A DNA stretch of 64,000 nt from Amphiplicatus metriothermophilus (GTDB lineage Bacteria; Pseudomonadota; Alphaproteobacteria; Caulobacterales; Parvularculaceae): positions 1-64,000 of the forward strand of contig NZ_FZQA01000010.1 of assembly GCF_900199215.1 (NCBI RefSeq), in the 5' to 3' direction. This document shows positions 37,902-46,301 of this stretch, piece by piece; positions within the stretch are counted from its first letter, which is position 1, and each line of letters begins with the position of its first letter. The notes under the pieces are model-generated. The model saw only the letters and a program-made list of their open reading frames with translations, searched no databases and was not told the DNA's origin. The position numbers and the translations under genes were made by a program.

Positions 37902-38318
37902 GTGACAGGCTATATCGATCCGACGCGAGAACAGTTCGGCGCCATGATGAAGCTGCCCGAAGAGGGGCCGATCTGGATGCTGAACATCATCCGCCTGCGC
38001 GAGAGCGCGGCCTATGAAGACGGTCGCAAGGCGACGGGGCGCGAGGCCTACGCCGCCTACGCGCGGGAAAGCGAAAAATTCTTCAAGGGCGTCGGCGGGC
38101 GCATCGTCTGGTCCGGCGAGCCGCGGCATGTGCTGATCGGCCCGGAGGACGAAAGGTGGGACGTCTGCTTCGTCGCCGAGTACCCCTCGGCCCAGGCCTT
38201 CGCCGACATGGTGAAGAATCCCGGCTATCAGGCGATCGTCCGTCACCGCCAGGCTGCGGTCGCAGACTCGCGCCTCATCCGCCTCAAGCCGGGCGAAGCG
38301 GGCGCGGTTTTCGGCTAG
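37902..38318 (+). CDS. DUF1330-type small protein
   Basis: A 138-residue protein starting at GTG 37902 after AGGGAGCGACC. Its body ([74 protein letters not shown]) follows the ferredoxin-like dimeric alpha/beta barrel of DUF1330 proteins. The function of the family is not known. It lies 88 bases before pdhB on the same strand and could be co-transcribed. Confidence 0.82.
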   Translation: MTGYIDPTREQFGAMMKLPEEGPIWMLNIIRLRESAAYEDGRKATGREAYAAYARESEKFFKGVGGRIVWSGEPRHVLIGPEDERWDVCFVAEYPSAQAFADMVKNPGYQAIVRHRQAAVADSRLIRLKPGEAGAVFG

Positions 38319-38406
38319 GCGCCGCCGGCTAAAGGCTTGTTCGCGCGGCCGGTTTGCGGCTAGGAAAAGGCCCCGTTCCTTTCCTCTGCGAACCAGAGAG
38401 CCGTTC

Positions 38407-39837
38407 ATGCCGACGCCCATCCTCATGCCTGCCCTCTCTCCGACCATGGAGGAGGGGACCCTCGCCAAATGGAACGTCAAGGAGGGCGATAAGGTCGCGC
38501 CCGGCGACGTCATCGCCGAGATCGAGACCGACAAGGCGACCATGGAGGTCGAGGCGGTCGACGAGGGCGTCATCGGCAAGATCCTCGTCGAGGCGGGCGC
38601 GGAGAACGTGAAAGTGAACGAGCCGATCGCCGTTCTCCTGCAGGACGGCGAGAGCGCCGACGACATCGACCTTGAAAAGCTCAACGGCGCGGCCGCGCCC
38701 GCGCCCGAAGCGCGCAAGGAGGAAAGCCCGGCCGACGCGCGCGGCGAAGAGACCCCCGCCGACGGGAAAGAGAAGAAAGAGAAGGACGAGGCGCCGAAGG
38801 CGCCGGCCTTCGTTTCCGCCGCGAGCGATCCCGCGCTGCCGGACGATGTCGAGATGGTCTCCACGACCGTGCGCGACGCGCTGCGCGACGCCATGGCCGA
38901 GGAAATGCGCCGCGACGAGACGGTGTTCCTGATGGGCGAGGAAGTTGCCGAATATCAGGGCGCCTACAAAGTGAGCCGGGGCCTTCTCGAGGAGTTCGGG
39001 CCGAAGCGCGTGGTCGACACGCCGATCACGGAATACGGCTTCGCCGGCCTCGGCGTCGGAGCGGCCTTCGCCGGCCTCAAGCCCATCGTCGAGTTCATGA
39101 CCTGGAACTTCGCGATGCAGGCGATCGACCACATTATCAACTCGGCGGCGAAGACGCGCTACATGTCCGGCGGCCAGATGGGTTCGCCGATCGTCTTTCG
39201 CGGGCCGAACGCGGCGGCCTCGCGCGTGGCCGCCCAGCACAGCCAGGACTACGCGCCCTGGTACGCCCATGTGCCGGGCCTCATCGTCATCGCGCCCTGG
39301 TCGGCGGCCGACGCCAAGGGCCTGCTCAAGGCGGCGATCCGCGACCCCAACCCGGTGGTCTTCCTCGAACACGAGCTTCTCTACGGCGACGCGCACGACG
39401 TGCCGAAGGTGGAGGACTGGGTGCTGCCCATCGGCAAGGCGAAGATTCAGCGCGAGGGATCGGACGTGACCATCGTCTCCTATTCGCGGGGCGTGAAGTT
39501 CGCGCTCGAAGCGGCCGAAAATCTGGCGGAGGAGGGGATCTCCGCCGAGGTCGTGGACCTGCGCACGCTGCGGCCGATGGACGTCGAAACGGTCGTCGAG
39601 TCGGTGAAGAAGACCAACCGCCTCGTCACCGTCGAGGAGGCGTGGGCCCCTTGCGGGATCGGCGCCGAGGTCGGCTGGCAGGTCGTCCATCGCGCTTTCG
39701 ACTGGCTCGACGCCCCGCCCGCCCGCGTAACCCAGGAGGACGTGCCGCTGCCTTACGCCGCCAATCTCGAGGTCCTGAGCCTTCCGAATGCGGATAAAAT
39801 CGTGAAGGCGGCGAAGGCGGTTCTGTATAAGGATTGA
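38407..39837 (+). CDS. pdhB: Pyruvate dehydrogenase E1 component, beta subunit, with lipoyl domain
   Basis: Beta subunit of the thiamine-dependent E1 of the pyruvate dehydrogenase complex. The 476-residue protein has an N-terminal lipoyl domain (1-80) with Lys43 in [10 protein letters not shown] as the lipoylation site, an Ala/Glu/Lys-rich linker (about 85-145), and the transketolase-like beta subunit (about 150-476) with [39 protein letters not shown] and [15 protein letters not shown]. The lipoyl domain on E1 beta is an alphaproteobacterial trait. No pdhA lies upstream, which is unusual. The lipoyl DNA nearly equals that of pdhC. Confidence 0.95.
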   Translation: MPTPILMPALSPTMEEGTLAKWNVKEGDKVAPGDVIAEIETDKATMEVEAVDEGVIGKILVEAGAENVKVNEPIAVLLQDGESADDIDLEKLNGAAAPAPEARKEESPADARGEETPADGKEKKEKDEAPKAPAFVSAASDPALPDDVEMVSTTVRDALRDAMAEEMRRDETVFLMGEEVAEYQGAYKVSRGLLEEFGPKRVVDTPITEYGFAGLGVGAAFAGLKPIVEFMTWNFAMQAIDHIINSAAKTRYMSGGQMGSPIVFRGPNAAASRVAAQHSQDYAPWYAHVPGLIVIAPWSAADAKGLLKAAIRDPNPVVFLEHELLYGDAHDVPKVEDWVLPIGKAKIQREGSDVTIVSYSRGVKFALEAAENLAEEGISAEVVDLRTLRPMDVETVVESVKKTNRLVTVEEAWAPCGIGAEVGWQVVHRAFDWLDAPPARVTQEDVPLPYAANLEVLSLPNADKIVKAAKAVLYKD

Positions 39838-39844
39838 CGGCGAC

Positions 39845-40294
39845 ATGCTATACGCCGGCCAGTGCCACTGCGGGAAGCTGAAAGCGTCTTTCGAAACGCA
39901 AAAGACGCCGGCCGAGCTCGGCGTACGCACGTGCCAGTGCGATTTCTGCCGGCGGGTCGGGGCGGTGAACATTTCCGATCCGGAGGGCGCCGTCGTGATC
40001 GACGCCGCCGAAGCCGACGTCCTCCGCTACCGCTTCGCGCTGCGGACGGCGGATTTCCTGCTGTGTCGCAATTGCGGGGTCTATATCGCCGCCGTGATCG
40101 GCGAGGGGGAAAACATCCGCTCCACGATCAATGTCGCCGGCCTGCGCATGAAGGCGTTTCTCAACGTCGAGGAAGCGCCGATGGAGTACGGCGCCGAGTC
40201 GACGGAGGAACGCATCGCCCGGCGCTTCCGCAAATGGACGCCGACTCGGTTTACGGATGCGGCGTTCGCCGCTTCCAATTTTGGACCGCATTAA
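39845..40294 (+). CDS. GFA-family (Mss4-like) zinc protein
   Basis: A 149-residue protein of the glutathione-dependent formaldehyde-activating (GFA) fold. Zinc-binding cysteines are seen in GQCHCGKLKASFE, RTCQCDFCRRVGAV and LLCRNCGVY. Function is uncertain; family members often lack demonstrated enzyme activity. It follows pdhB by 7 bases and therefore interrupts the expected pdhB-pdhC adjacency. A repeat-rich gap separates it from pdhC. Confidence 0.87.
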   Translation: MLYAGQCHCGKLKASFETQKTPAELGVRTCQCDFCRRVGAVNISDPEGAVVIDAAEADVLRYRFALRTADFLLCRNCGVYIAAVIGEGENIRSTINVAGLRMKAFLNVEEAPMEYGAESTEERIARRFRKWTPTRFTDAAFAASNFGPH

Positions 40295-40383
40295 GATTGG
40301 GCTTTTATTGCCGTGCTGGATATGAATGACCGATCAAATCAAAGTCACGTTGCATTCATGCATGAACGCAAGCCGCGCGCGAG

Positions 40384-40530
40384 TCTCCCTTCTCGCGCAA
40401 GCAGGAGAGGGGCCGGGGGCGAGGGGGATGCGGCGGCGAATCCTTTCTCGGGGCTTTGCGCTTATCTGCAGGCTCGACCGCCCTCGCCCCTAACCCCTCT
40501 CCCGCAAGCGGGAGAGGGAGATTTGCGGGA
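40384..40530. repeat. Pair of inverted GC-rich repeat elements
   Basis: The left copy (about 40384-40430) reads CTCCCTTCTCGCGCAAGCAGGAGAGG followed by a G-rich stretch; it is shown here with its loop. The right copy (about 40479-40530) is the inverted version, CCTCGCCCCTAACCCCTCTC then CCGCAAGCGGGAGAGGGAG. Each copy is itself palindromic. This is the dispersed intergenic repeat often found in alphaproteobacteria. It fills most of the 287-base gap before pdhC, in which I see no gene. Confidence 0.7.
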
Positions 40531-40581
40531 TGCGCTGCGATTCCGCGCTGGAAAGCATTGAGCAAAAAAACGGATCATCAA

Positions 40582-41928
40582 ATGCCCACACCGATCCTCA
40601 TGCCCGCCCTGTCGCCGACCATGGAGGAAGGCGCGCTCGCCAAATGGAACGTCAAGGAGGGCGACAAGGTCGCGCCCGGCGACGTCATCGCCGAGATCGA
40701 GACCGACAAGGCGACCATGGAGGTCGAGGCCGTCGACGAGGGCGTCATCGGCAAGATCCTCGTCGAGGCGGGCGCGGAGAACGTGAAGGTGAACGAGCCC
40801 ATCGCGGTGCTGCTCGCCGAGGGCGAAAGCGCCGACGACATCGACGTTTCCGCCCTCAAGGCCGGCGCCGGCGCGGCCAAGGGGAATGACGGCGCGCCCG
40901 CGCCTCAGCCCGCCGCCAGGAAGGAAGAAGACGCGAAGGCCGCGACGCCGCCCGACGCCGCGAAACAGAGCGAGGGCGCGAAAGCCCGATCGGACGCGGC
41001 CGACGCGCGCGCGCCGAAAAAGAACGGGCGCATCTTCGCCTCGCCTCTGGCGAAACGCATCGCGAAGCAGGAAGGGATCGACCTGTCGCTGCTCAAGGGC
41101 TCGGGCCCGCGCGGGCGCATCGTCAAGCGCGACATCGAAAAGGCGCTGAAGGAAGGCGTCGGCAAGCCCGGCGCGGCCGCGCCCGCCGTCGCGCCGGCGT
41201 CGGTCGATCCGCGGCTCTATCCGCCGGAGAGCTATGACGCGGTCAAGCTCGACGGCATGCGCAAGACCATCGCCCGCCGTCTGACCCAATCCTTCAACCA
41301 GGAAGTGCCGCACTTCCCGCTCAATATAGACGTGGAGCTGACGCGCCTGCTCGAAGCGCGCGCCGCGCTCAACGCCATGGCGCCGAAGGAGGGCGAGGGC
41401 GCTTACAAGCTCTCCGTGAACGACTTCGTGGTGAAGGCCGCGGCGATGGCGCTGATGCAGGTCCCGCACGCCAATGCAACCTATACGGACGAAGCGATCC
41501 TTCTGCACAAGCACGCAGACATCGGCGTGGCGGTCGCCATCGAGGGCGGGCTCATCACGCCCATCGTCTGGAAGGCCGAGACCAAGGGGCTGAAGCGGAT
41601 TTCCGCCGAGATCAAGGATCTCGCGAGCCGCGCCCGCGCGCGCAAGCTCAAGCCCGAGGAATATCAGGGCGGCACCTTCTCGGTGTCCAATCTCGGCATG
41701 TTCGGGATCACGTCCTTCGCCTCGATCGTCAACCAGCCGCACGGGGCGATCATGTCGGTCGGGGCGGGCGAGGAGCGCGCCGTCGTGCGCGGCGGCCAGA
41801 TCGTCGCGCGCGCGATGATGACCGTGACGCTCACCTGCGATCATCGGGTCGTCGACGGCGCGGTCGGGGCCGAGTTCCTGGCCGCATTCAAGAAGCTCAT
41901 CGAAGAGCCTTCAGCGATGCTGTTGTGA
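40582..41928 (+). CDS. pdhC: Pyruvate dehydrogenase E2 (dihydrolipoamide acetyltransferase)
   Basis: Core acetyltransferase of the pyruvate dehydrogenase complex. The 448-residue protein has one lipoyl domain (1-80, Lys43), a flexible Ala/Pro/Lys linker, the E1/E3-binding domain (about 150-187, FASPLAKRIAKQEGIDLSLLKGSGPRGRIVKRDIE) and the catalytic domain (about 215-448), ending with CDHRVVDGAVGAEFL (catalytic His). The first 448-residue frame begins at ATG 40582; the longer frame starts inside the repeat. No lpd follows in the window. Confidence 0.96.
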   Translation: MPTPILMPALSPTMEEGALAKWNVKEGDKVAPGDVIAEIETDKATMEVEAVDEGVIGKILVEAGAENVKVNEPIAVLLAEGESADDIDVSALKAGAGAAKGNDGAPAPQPAARKEEDAKAATPPDAAKQSEGAKARSDAADARAPKKNGRIFASPLAKRIAKQEGIDLSLLKGSGPRGRIVKRDIEKALKEGVGKPGAAAPAVAPASVDPRLYPPESYDAVKLDGMRKTIARRLTQSFNQEVPHFPLNIDVELTRLLEARAALNAMAPKEGEGAYKLSVNDFVVKAAAMALMQVPHANATYTDEAILLHKHADIGVAVAIEGGLITPIVWKAETKGLKRISAEIKDLASRARARKLKPEEYQGGTFSVSNLGMFGITSFASIVNQPHGAIMSVGAGEERAVVRGGQIVARAMMTVTLTCDHRVVDGAVGAEFLAAFKKLIEEPSAMLL

Positions 41929-41986
41929 GCACCGCCGCGCGGGCGCGTCGATTGAAAACCGCGCCCGCGACGTTTAAGCTCTCGCC

Positions 41987-42376
41987 ATGACGGTCAGACC
42001 TGTCGTGAAAGAAGCCGGACGAGCGGCTGCGCTGGCACAGGCCGCGACCGCGGCGGCCGCCGTGATCATCCTCGCCCTGATATTGTCGTCGCGGGCGCTG
42101 GGACTCGACATGCCGAACTGGCTCGGCGAGTGGCGCACGGGCGCGCTGTTTGCGGCGAGCGCGGTGCTGATCGTTTCGTTTCAGGTCTTCTTCCAGCAAT
42201 ATATCGAGGCGCGCGCCGTCAAACGCGGCCTGCTCGACCGTCTGCATGAGGAGCAGGCGCAGGCGGACGCATTGCTGGCGCGGCTTGAAGGACGGACGGC
42301 TGAAGAACACGCAACGGCGCGGGCCGGGGCGGGCGCGTCCGCGCGCGCCGGGTTTTCTCAGGAAAGCGGCGATTGA
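41987..42376 (+). CDS. Small membrane protein of unknown function
   Basis: A 129-residue protein with two predicted membrane helices (about 17-38 and 50-68) and a cytoplasmic tail with a coiled-coil-like stretch (LLDRLHEEQAQADALLARLEGRTAEEH). I do not recognise a family. Its stop overlaps the ATG of the next gene (TGATGA at 42374-42379), so the two are probably a translationally coupled pair. Confidence 0.65.
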   Translation: MTVRPVVKEAGRAAALAQAATAAAAVIILALILSSRALGLDMPNWLGEWRTGALFAASAVLIVSFQVFFQQYIEARAVKRGLLDRLHEEQAQADALLARLEGRTAEEHATARAGAGASARAGFSQESGD

Positions 42377-42793
42377 TGAACCGCGCGCGCCGAGCTTGAG
42401 GCGCGGTTGCGGGCTGAATGCCGCGAACTTCGCTATATTTCGGTCTTCGCCGATCTGCAGGACATGGACGAGACGGGGCTCGCGAGCCTGCTCAAGCGGG
42501 TCGTCGCCGCGCGCGGCGAGCTTGAGAAGGTCGTTTACGCCCACGATCTCGGCCCGAAGCGTCTGCTGAAAGCCGGGCTTGGCGGACTGTGCGCGGTGGT
42601 CGGCGTCGTGACCCTGGGCGCCGTGGGCCCGCTCGCGCTGGCGGGCGTCGCGATCGGCGTCGCGCTGGCGGCCGAAGAGACGCTGGATATCGCCGAGACG
42701 CGCTTCAGGATCGTCCAGGATGCGGACCTGGCCGATATCCTGACCGGGCTTCAGGAGCGCATCGAAGAGGAATGCGCGCGCCGAGGCCTGTGA
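42376..42793 (+). CDS. Membrane-associated protein of unknown function, with probable frameshift near its start
   Basis: The open frame from TTG 42407 gives 128 residues with a central hydrophobic segment (GLGGLCAVVGVVTLGAVGPLALAGVAIGVALAA). Coding sense clearly continues upstream of that TTG (ARAELEARLRAECRELRY), to a stop at 42377-42379. The natural start, ATG 42376 overlapping the previous stop, is out of frame with it by one base: reading from it gives MNRARRA and then a stop. The sequence between contains a CG run (CGCGCGCG); adding one CG unit would restore M-N-R-A-R-A-E-L-E. Either a slippage frameshift, a sequence error, or a TTG start explains this. Confidence 0.55.
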
Positions 42794-43116
42794 GCCCGCG
42801 CGGGCGCGGAGGCGCGCCGACGCCGGGGCGCCCCTTCGTCCTCGTCCTCTTCCTCGTGGTCGACATCCGTCCGGCGCAGCAGCCGGGCGAGCCATCCCGG
42901 CAGGCGGCGTTCGAGCCAGTGCAGAAAACGCTCGAACCAGCCGAAACGCCTGCGCAGAAAGCGAATGAAGGCCGGCGCGACCGCCGCCAGCAGCAGGAAG
43001 CCGATGATGATGAAAACGAAGCCGAAAGGGATCGGCGACCACATCCAGATCATCCCGAAGACGATCAAGAGGACGGCGAAGACCGCGATCGCGAATTTGA
43101 AAAGCCCCATCAGCAT
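42751..43116 (-). CDS. Small membrane protein (PGPGW-like)
   Basis: A 121-residue protein with two membrane helices (about 5-24 and 29-50: LFKFAIAVFAVLLIVFGMIWMWSP, FGFVFIIIGFLLLAAVAPAF) and an aromatic, basic segment FLRRRFGWFERFLHWLERRLPGW, then an acidic and Arg-rich tail. The layout resembles small PGPGW-type membrane proteins of unknown role. It starts 7 bases inside the end of a similar upstream gene and its tail overlaps the 3-prime end of the convergent gene at 42751-42793. Confidence 0.7.
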   Translation of the reverse strand: MLMGLFKFAIAVFAVLLIVFGMIWMWSPIPFGFVFIIIGFLLLAAVAPAFIRFLRRRFGWFERFLHWLERRLPGWLARLLRRTDVDHEEEDEDEGAPRRRRASAPARAHRPRRAHSSSMRS

Positions 43117-43406
43117 CCGTCGCCTTCCCTGGCCGATTCGGCCTCGCCGCCGGGATCGGTTTCCTCGACCACAGATTTGACGTTTTTCGGCGCGCGTTTT
43201 CCAGCCATTTCCACCAGCCGGTCGAACCAGCGCCAGCGCCGCCGCAGGGCGCGGATCAGCGGCCGGGCGGCCGGATTCGCCAGCGCGATCATCAACAGCC
43301 CCACGCCTATCAGCACGACGCCGGCCGGCAGCGGCGAGACGGCCGCGACGATCCCATAGACGATCAGGACCGCGCCGGTCAGCGAGGTCAGCAGGCGGGC
43401 GAGCAT
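43110..43406 (-). CDS. Small membrane protein, paralogue of its downstream neighbour
   Basis: A 98-residue protein with two hydrophobic helices (LLTSLTGAVLIVYGIVAAVSPL and AGVVLIGVGLLMIALA) followed by PLIRALRRRWRWFDRLVEM. The layout (two helices, PLPAG turn, basic aromatic amphipathic stretch) repeats that of the next gene, so the two look like diverged paralogues. I chose ATG 43406, which is preceded by CAGGAGA. The stop overlaps the next start by 7 bases, so translation is probably coupled. Confidence 0.72.
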   Translation of the reverse strand: MLARLLTSLTGAVLIVYGIVAAVSPLPAGVVLIGVGLLMIALANPAARPLIRALRRRWRWFDRLVEMAGKRAPKNVKSVVEETDPGGEAESAREGDGC

Positions 43407-43504
43407 CGGTCCGGTCTCCTGCGGCCGCCGCTTGAGCCCTCGGCGCCGCGGCGATAGCATCCTTCCCGGACGCATATAAGGCGCCGTTCGCAAAGAGGGA
43501 AGAA

Positions 43505-44104
43505 ATGCCCGATCACGGAGAAATCCGTCGTCCGCGCGCGAAATTCCGCGCCATGACGGAAGGAACGCAGGAGGACTGGAACATCATCGCGGGCGAGTTC
43601 GCTTCCTTCGCGGCGAACGGCGGGCGGCGCATTCTCGATCATCTGAAGCTGCTCGAGGGCGATTGCGGCGGCTTTCCCGTCGACCGTCTGACGCACTGCC
43701 TTCAGACCGCGACTCGCGCCTGGCGCGACGGGCGCGACGAGGAATATGTCGTGTGCGCCCTAATCCACGACATCGGCGACATTCTTGGCGCCTACAATCA
43801 CCCGGACATCGCGGCGGCGATCCTCAAGCCCTTCGTGTCGGAGGCTAATCACTGGATGGTCGAGAAGCACGGGATTTTCCAGGGCTATTACTTCTTCCAT
43901 TATCTCGGCATGGATCGCGACATGCGCGAGCAGTTTCGCGGTCATCCGCATTTCGAGCGGACGGCGGAGTTCTGCGAGAAATACGATCAGACGGCATTCG
44001 ATCCGGATTACGACACGATGCCGCTCGAAGCCTTCGAGCCGATGGTGATGTGCGTTTTCGCCGCGCCGAAGAACACCATATATGTTCTTCCAGAGAACCA
44101 GTGA
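43505..44104 (+). CDS. HD-domain protein (PhnZ-like)
   Basis: A 199-residue protein with the HD metal-binding pattern: LTHCLQTATRAWRDGRDEEYVVCALIHDIGD near residues 62-95, that is His, HD pair and the following Asp, then NHPDIAAAILKPFVSEANHWMVEKHG with further His. The spacing and the LIHDIGD-to-LKPFVSE arrangement resemble PhnZ and related mixed-valent di-iron HD oxygenases. No phosphonate gene is nearby. The start is ATG 43505 after GGGAAGAA. Confidence 0.8.
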   Translation: MPDHGEIRRPRAKFRAMTEGTQEDWNIIAGEFASFAANGGRRILDHLKLLEGDCGGFPVDRLTHCLQTATRAWRDGRDEEYVVCALIHDIGDILGAYNHPDIAAAILKPFVSEANHWMVEKHGIFQGYYFFHYLGMDRDMREQFRGHPHFERTAEFCEKYDQTAFDPDYDTMPLEAFEPMVMCVFAAPKNTIYVLPENQ

Positions 44105-44235
44105 AGCCCTGCCGGCGCGCGCTATCTGAGCGCGCGAGGAGAGGCGCGTCGTTCATCTCCATACGGACGCCGTCGAGTAACGCGCAGGAAGCGATCAATC
44201 CTTGCCGCCGCCGCGCCGTATGCGGCGTTCGCCGT

Positions 44236-45033
44236 TTACGGCGCGAGGTCGCCGTCGCCGGCGCGGTTTCCTTCGCGCACGCCGCCGGCGACGAGCTTCT
44301 TCCAGGCGTCCTCCGGATCGGAGGCGTACTGAAAGAGCGTGAGGTCGCGCGCGTCGATCATGCCGTGATCGACCAGTTGCTGGAAATTCACCGCGCCGCG
44401 CCAGTATTCCTCGTCGAACAGCACGATGGGAATGATCGGCGCCTTGCCGGTCTGGGTGAGCGTCAACAGCTCGAACAGCTCGTCGAAGGTGCCGAAGCCG
44501 CCGGGAAAGATGACGAGGGCGTTGGCGCGCATGGCGAAGTGCATCTTGCGCATGCCGAAATAATGGAACTGAAAGGTCAGCTCAGGCGTCGAGTATGAGT
44601 TCGGCTCCTGCTCGAAGGGCAGGCGGATGTTGAAGCCGATCGACGGCGCGCCCGCCTCGGCCGCGCCGCGATTGGCCGCCTCCATCACGCCGCCCCCGCC
44701 GCCGGTGGCGATGACGTTGTCGCGCCAGCCGTCGTGATCGGCGTCCTGGGCGCCGCCGCGCTGCGAGGCGATACGCCCGAACTCGCGCGCCGCGGCGTAC
44801 CACGCGGCGTGCTTGCCGGGCCCGTCCTCCCTGATGCGCGCCGAGCCGAAGACGACGATGGTCGAGCGCACCCGCGCGGCGCGCAGCGCCTGCTCGGCCT
44901 TTTCGTATTCGAGCAGGAAGCGCACCCCGCGCAGGGAATCGCCGAGGAGAAAATCCTGGTCGAGCGCGGCGAGGCGATAGGCCGGCGAGGCGAGCTGGGC
45001 GGCGTTCGAAGGCGGCGGTTTCGGGTCGGTCAT
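44236..45033 (-). CDS. LOG-family protein (TIGR00730, cytokinin riboside phosphoribohydrolase-like)
   Basis: A 265-residue Rossmann-like protein. The family motif pair is visible: GGGGGVMEAANRGAAEAG and PGGFGTFDELFELLTLTQTGK, the nucleotide-binding signature of LOG proteins. LOG enzymes split purine ribonucleotides to base and ribose phosphate; larger bacterial members may act as nucleosidases. An N-terminal extension of about 60 residues (FLLGDSLRGVRFLLEYEKAEQAL) is usual in the longer alphaproteobacterial type. Confidence 0.9.
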   Translation of the reverse strand: MTDPKPPPSNAAQLASPAYRLAALDQDFLLGDSLRGVRFLLEYEKAEQALRAARVRSTIVVFGSARIREDGPGKHAAWYAAAREFGRIASQRGGAQDADHDGWRDNVIATGGGGGVMEAANRGAAEAGAPSIGFNIRLPFEQEPNSYSTPELTFQFHYFGMRKMHFAMRANALVIFPGGFGTFDELFELLTLTQTGKAPIIPIVLFDEEYWRGAVNFQQLVDHGMIDARDLTLFQYASDPEDAWKKLVAGGVREGNRAGDGDLAP

Positions 45034-45075
45034 GATGCGAAGACACCAAAGGGGAAAGTTTCTGTCGAGGGCCCG

Positions 45076-45735
45076 TCAGGCGCCGCCGGTTTCGGCGTCG
45101 TAGGCCTTTAGGAGGCGCCTGGGCGCCTGCGCGCGCCAGACCCGGATAAGATTGGCGCGCGCCCACTGAAGATCAAGGCGTTCGGGCCGGACGAGCACGA
45201 GCGGGTAGTCGCGATAATGCGGCGTGTAAAAGAACGTGTCCGGATCAGCCTCGATCAGCATCTCGCGCTCTTCGAAGGATGTCTTGAACACGGGCGCGTC
45301 TTCGTGCGGGCTCCACCACGTCCACAGCTTGCCGTGGGCCTTGAGACAGGGCTGGCCCTACGAGGTTCCCTCGCTCACGCCCGGCAGGCCGAGCGACAGC
45401 GCGAGTTTTTTGAGCGCCTCGAAGCTCGCGGGCCTGCGCCGCGCGCGCCGCGCCGCCTTCGTGCGGCGGGGCTTCGCCGTGACGGCGCGCGGCTTCTTCG
45501 TTCCGGCGACGTGCGCTTTCGCGGCGGCGATAAGATTTTCGAAGGCGCGCACGCCCATTCGGTTGATGTGCGGCCGACCGAGCGCGGCGTTGACGCGCAG
45601 GCGCAACGCTTCCGCGTCGGCGTCCGCAAGCTCCTCGAAGGTTCGCACGCCGATCAGTTCAAGATAATCCGCCGTCTTCGGTCCGCATAGCGGCGCCGCC
45701 TCGATCAGCCGTCTCGCTCTCGCGCTCAACGCCAT
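45076..45735 (-). pseudogene. HhH (Cdd1-like) / MmcQ-YjbR fusion gene broken by an in-frame TAG
   Basis: Residues 1-75 (from ATG 45735, preceded by GGAGAAG) look like a helix-hairpin-helix domain (APLCGPKTADYLELIGVRTFEELADAD). A basic linker follows, then an MmcQ/YjbR domain beginning SFEALKKLALSLGLPGVSEGTS. A TAG at 45358-45360 stops translation there after 125 residues. The same frame continues without shift: GQPCLKAHGKLWTWW, then KTSFEEREMLIEADPDTFFY and HYRDYPLVLVRPERLDL to a stop at 45076. In the family the residue after EGTS is usually Tyr, so a TAC or TAT codon has probably become TAG. A sequencing error is the alternative. Confidence 0.8.
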
Positions 45736-46301
45736 GTCCGCTTCTCCGCCGGTCCCGAAGCGGTTTTCCGCTTTCCCGCAGACGGTTGCAAGCTCGCCGG
45801 TCGATTTTCTGGAGAACGCGCGTCGCCTCCGCCTGCGACGGCCCATGCGGGGCGGTCGATGCGGCGCGCGGCCCATATTCTGTGTGCACACTATATCGGA
45901 CGGATCAGGCGCGACATCGCCGGCGCCGGCCGGCGCGAGGAAACGCCGTCGGCGGCCCCAAGGGCGCCGCCGGCTTCGGCGTCAGGCCGCGCGACCGGCT
46001 CGCGTGCGACGCAGCCGGACAAGGCGGCCGCAAGCCTGCCGGCCGGAGCGACGGGCGCGTGGCGCGTGGGCCGCCGGGCGGTGTGTCCTGTCTGCGTCGG
46101 TCTATTGAAAACTGCAGCTAAGTCCTTGAATCCGTGTTGTCCGCCTCCCGGCGTATGATAATTTCCCCGCAGGCGGGCGAACGCGACTGTTGCGTCATAT
46201 TCCGCCGCCTCCTTAGCGGACGGTCTTCGCGTTTGCTCGTGACGTTCGAATGAACAAACGAAAGCGCGGGCCAACCTGCGCCGTCATCGAGGGAGGAAAA
46301 A
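45736..46301. other. 566-base non-coding region upstream of the TonB-dependent receptor
   Basis: Neither strand shows a protein I can support. The right part (46090-46300) is less GC-rich and should contain the receptor promoter and leader, with GAGGGAGGAAAAA as a strong ribosome-binding site at 46289-46301. A GTGTGCACAC palindrome-like spot lies near 45882-45891. No riboswitch consensus could be recognised. Confidence 0.5.

Noticed and set aside
42407-42409. TTG 42407 as an undisputed start
   Set aside because: Coding sense continues upstream and the natural coupled ATG is out of frame, so this start is kept only as one of several explanations.
45358-45360. Amber codon as a recoded sense codon
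   Set aside because: No selenocysteine or pyrrolysine machinery or insertion element is visible, and a single Tyr-to-stop change is simpler.
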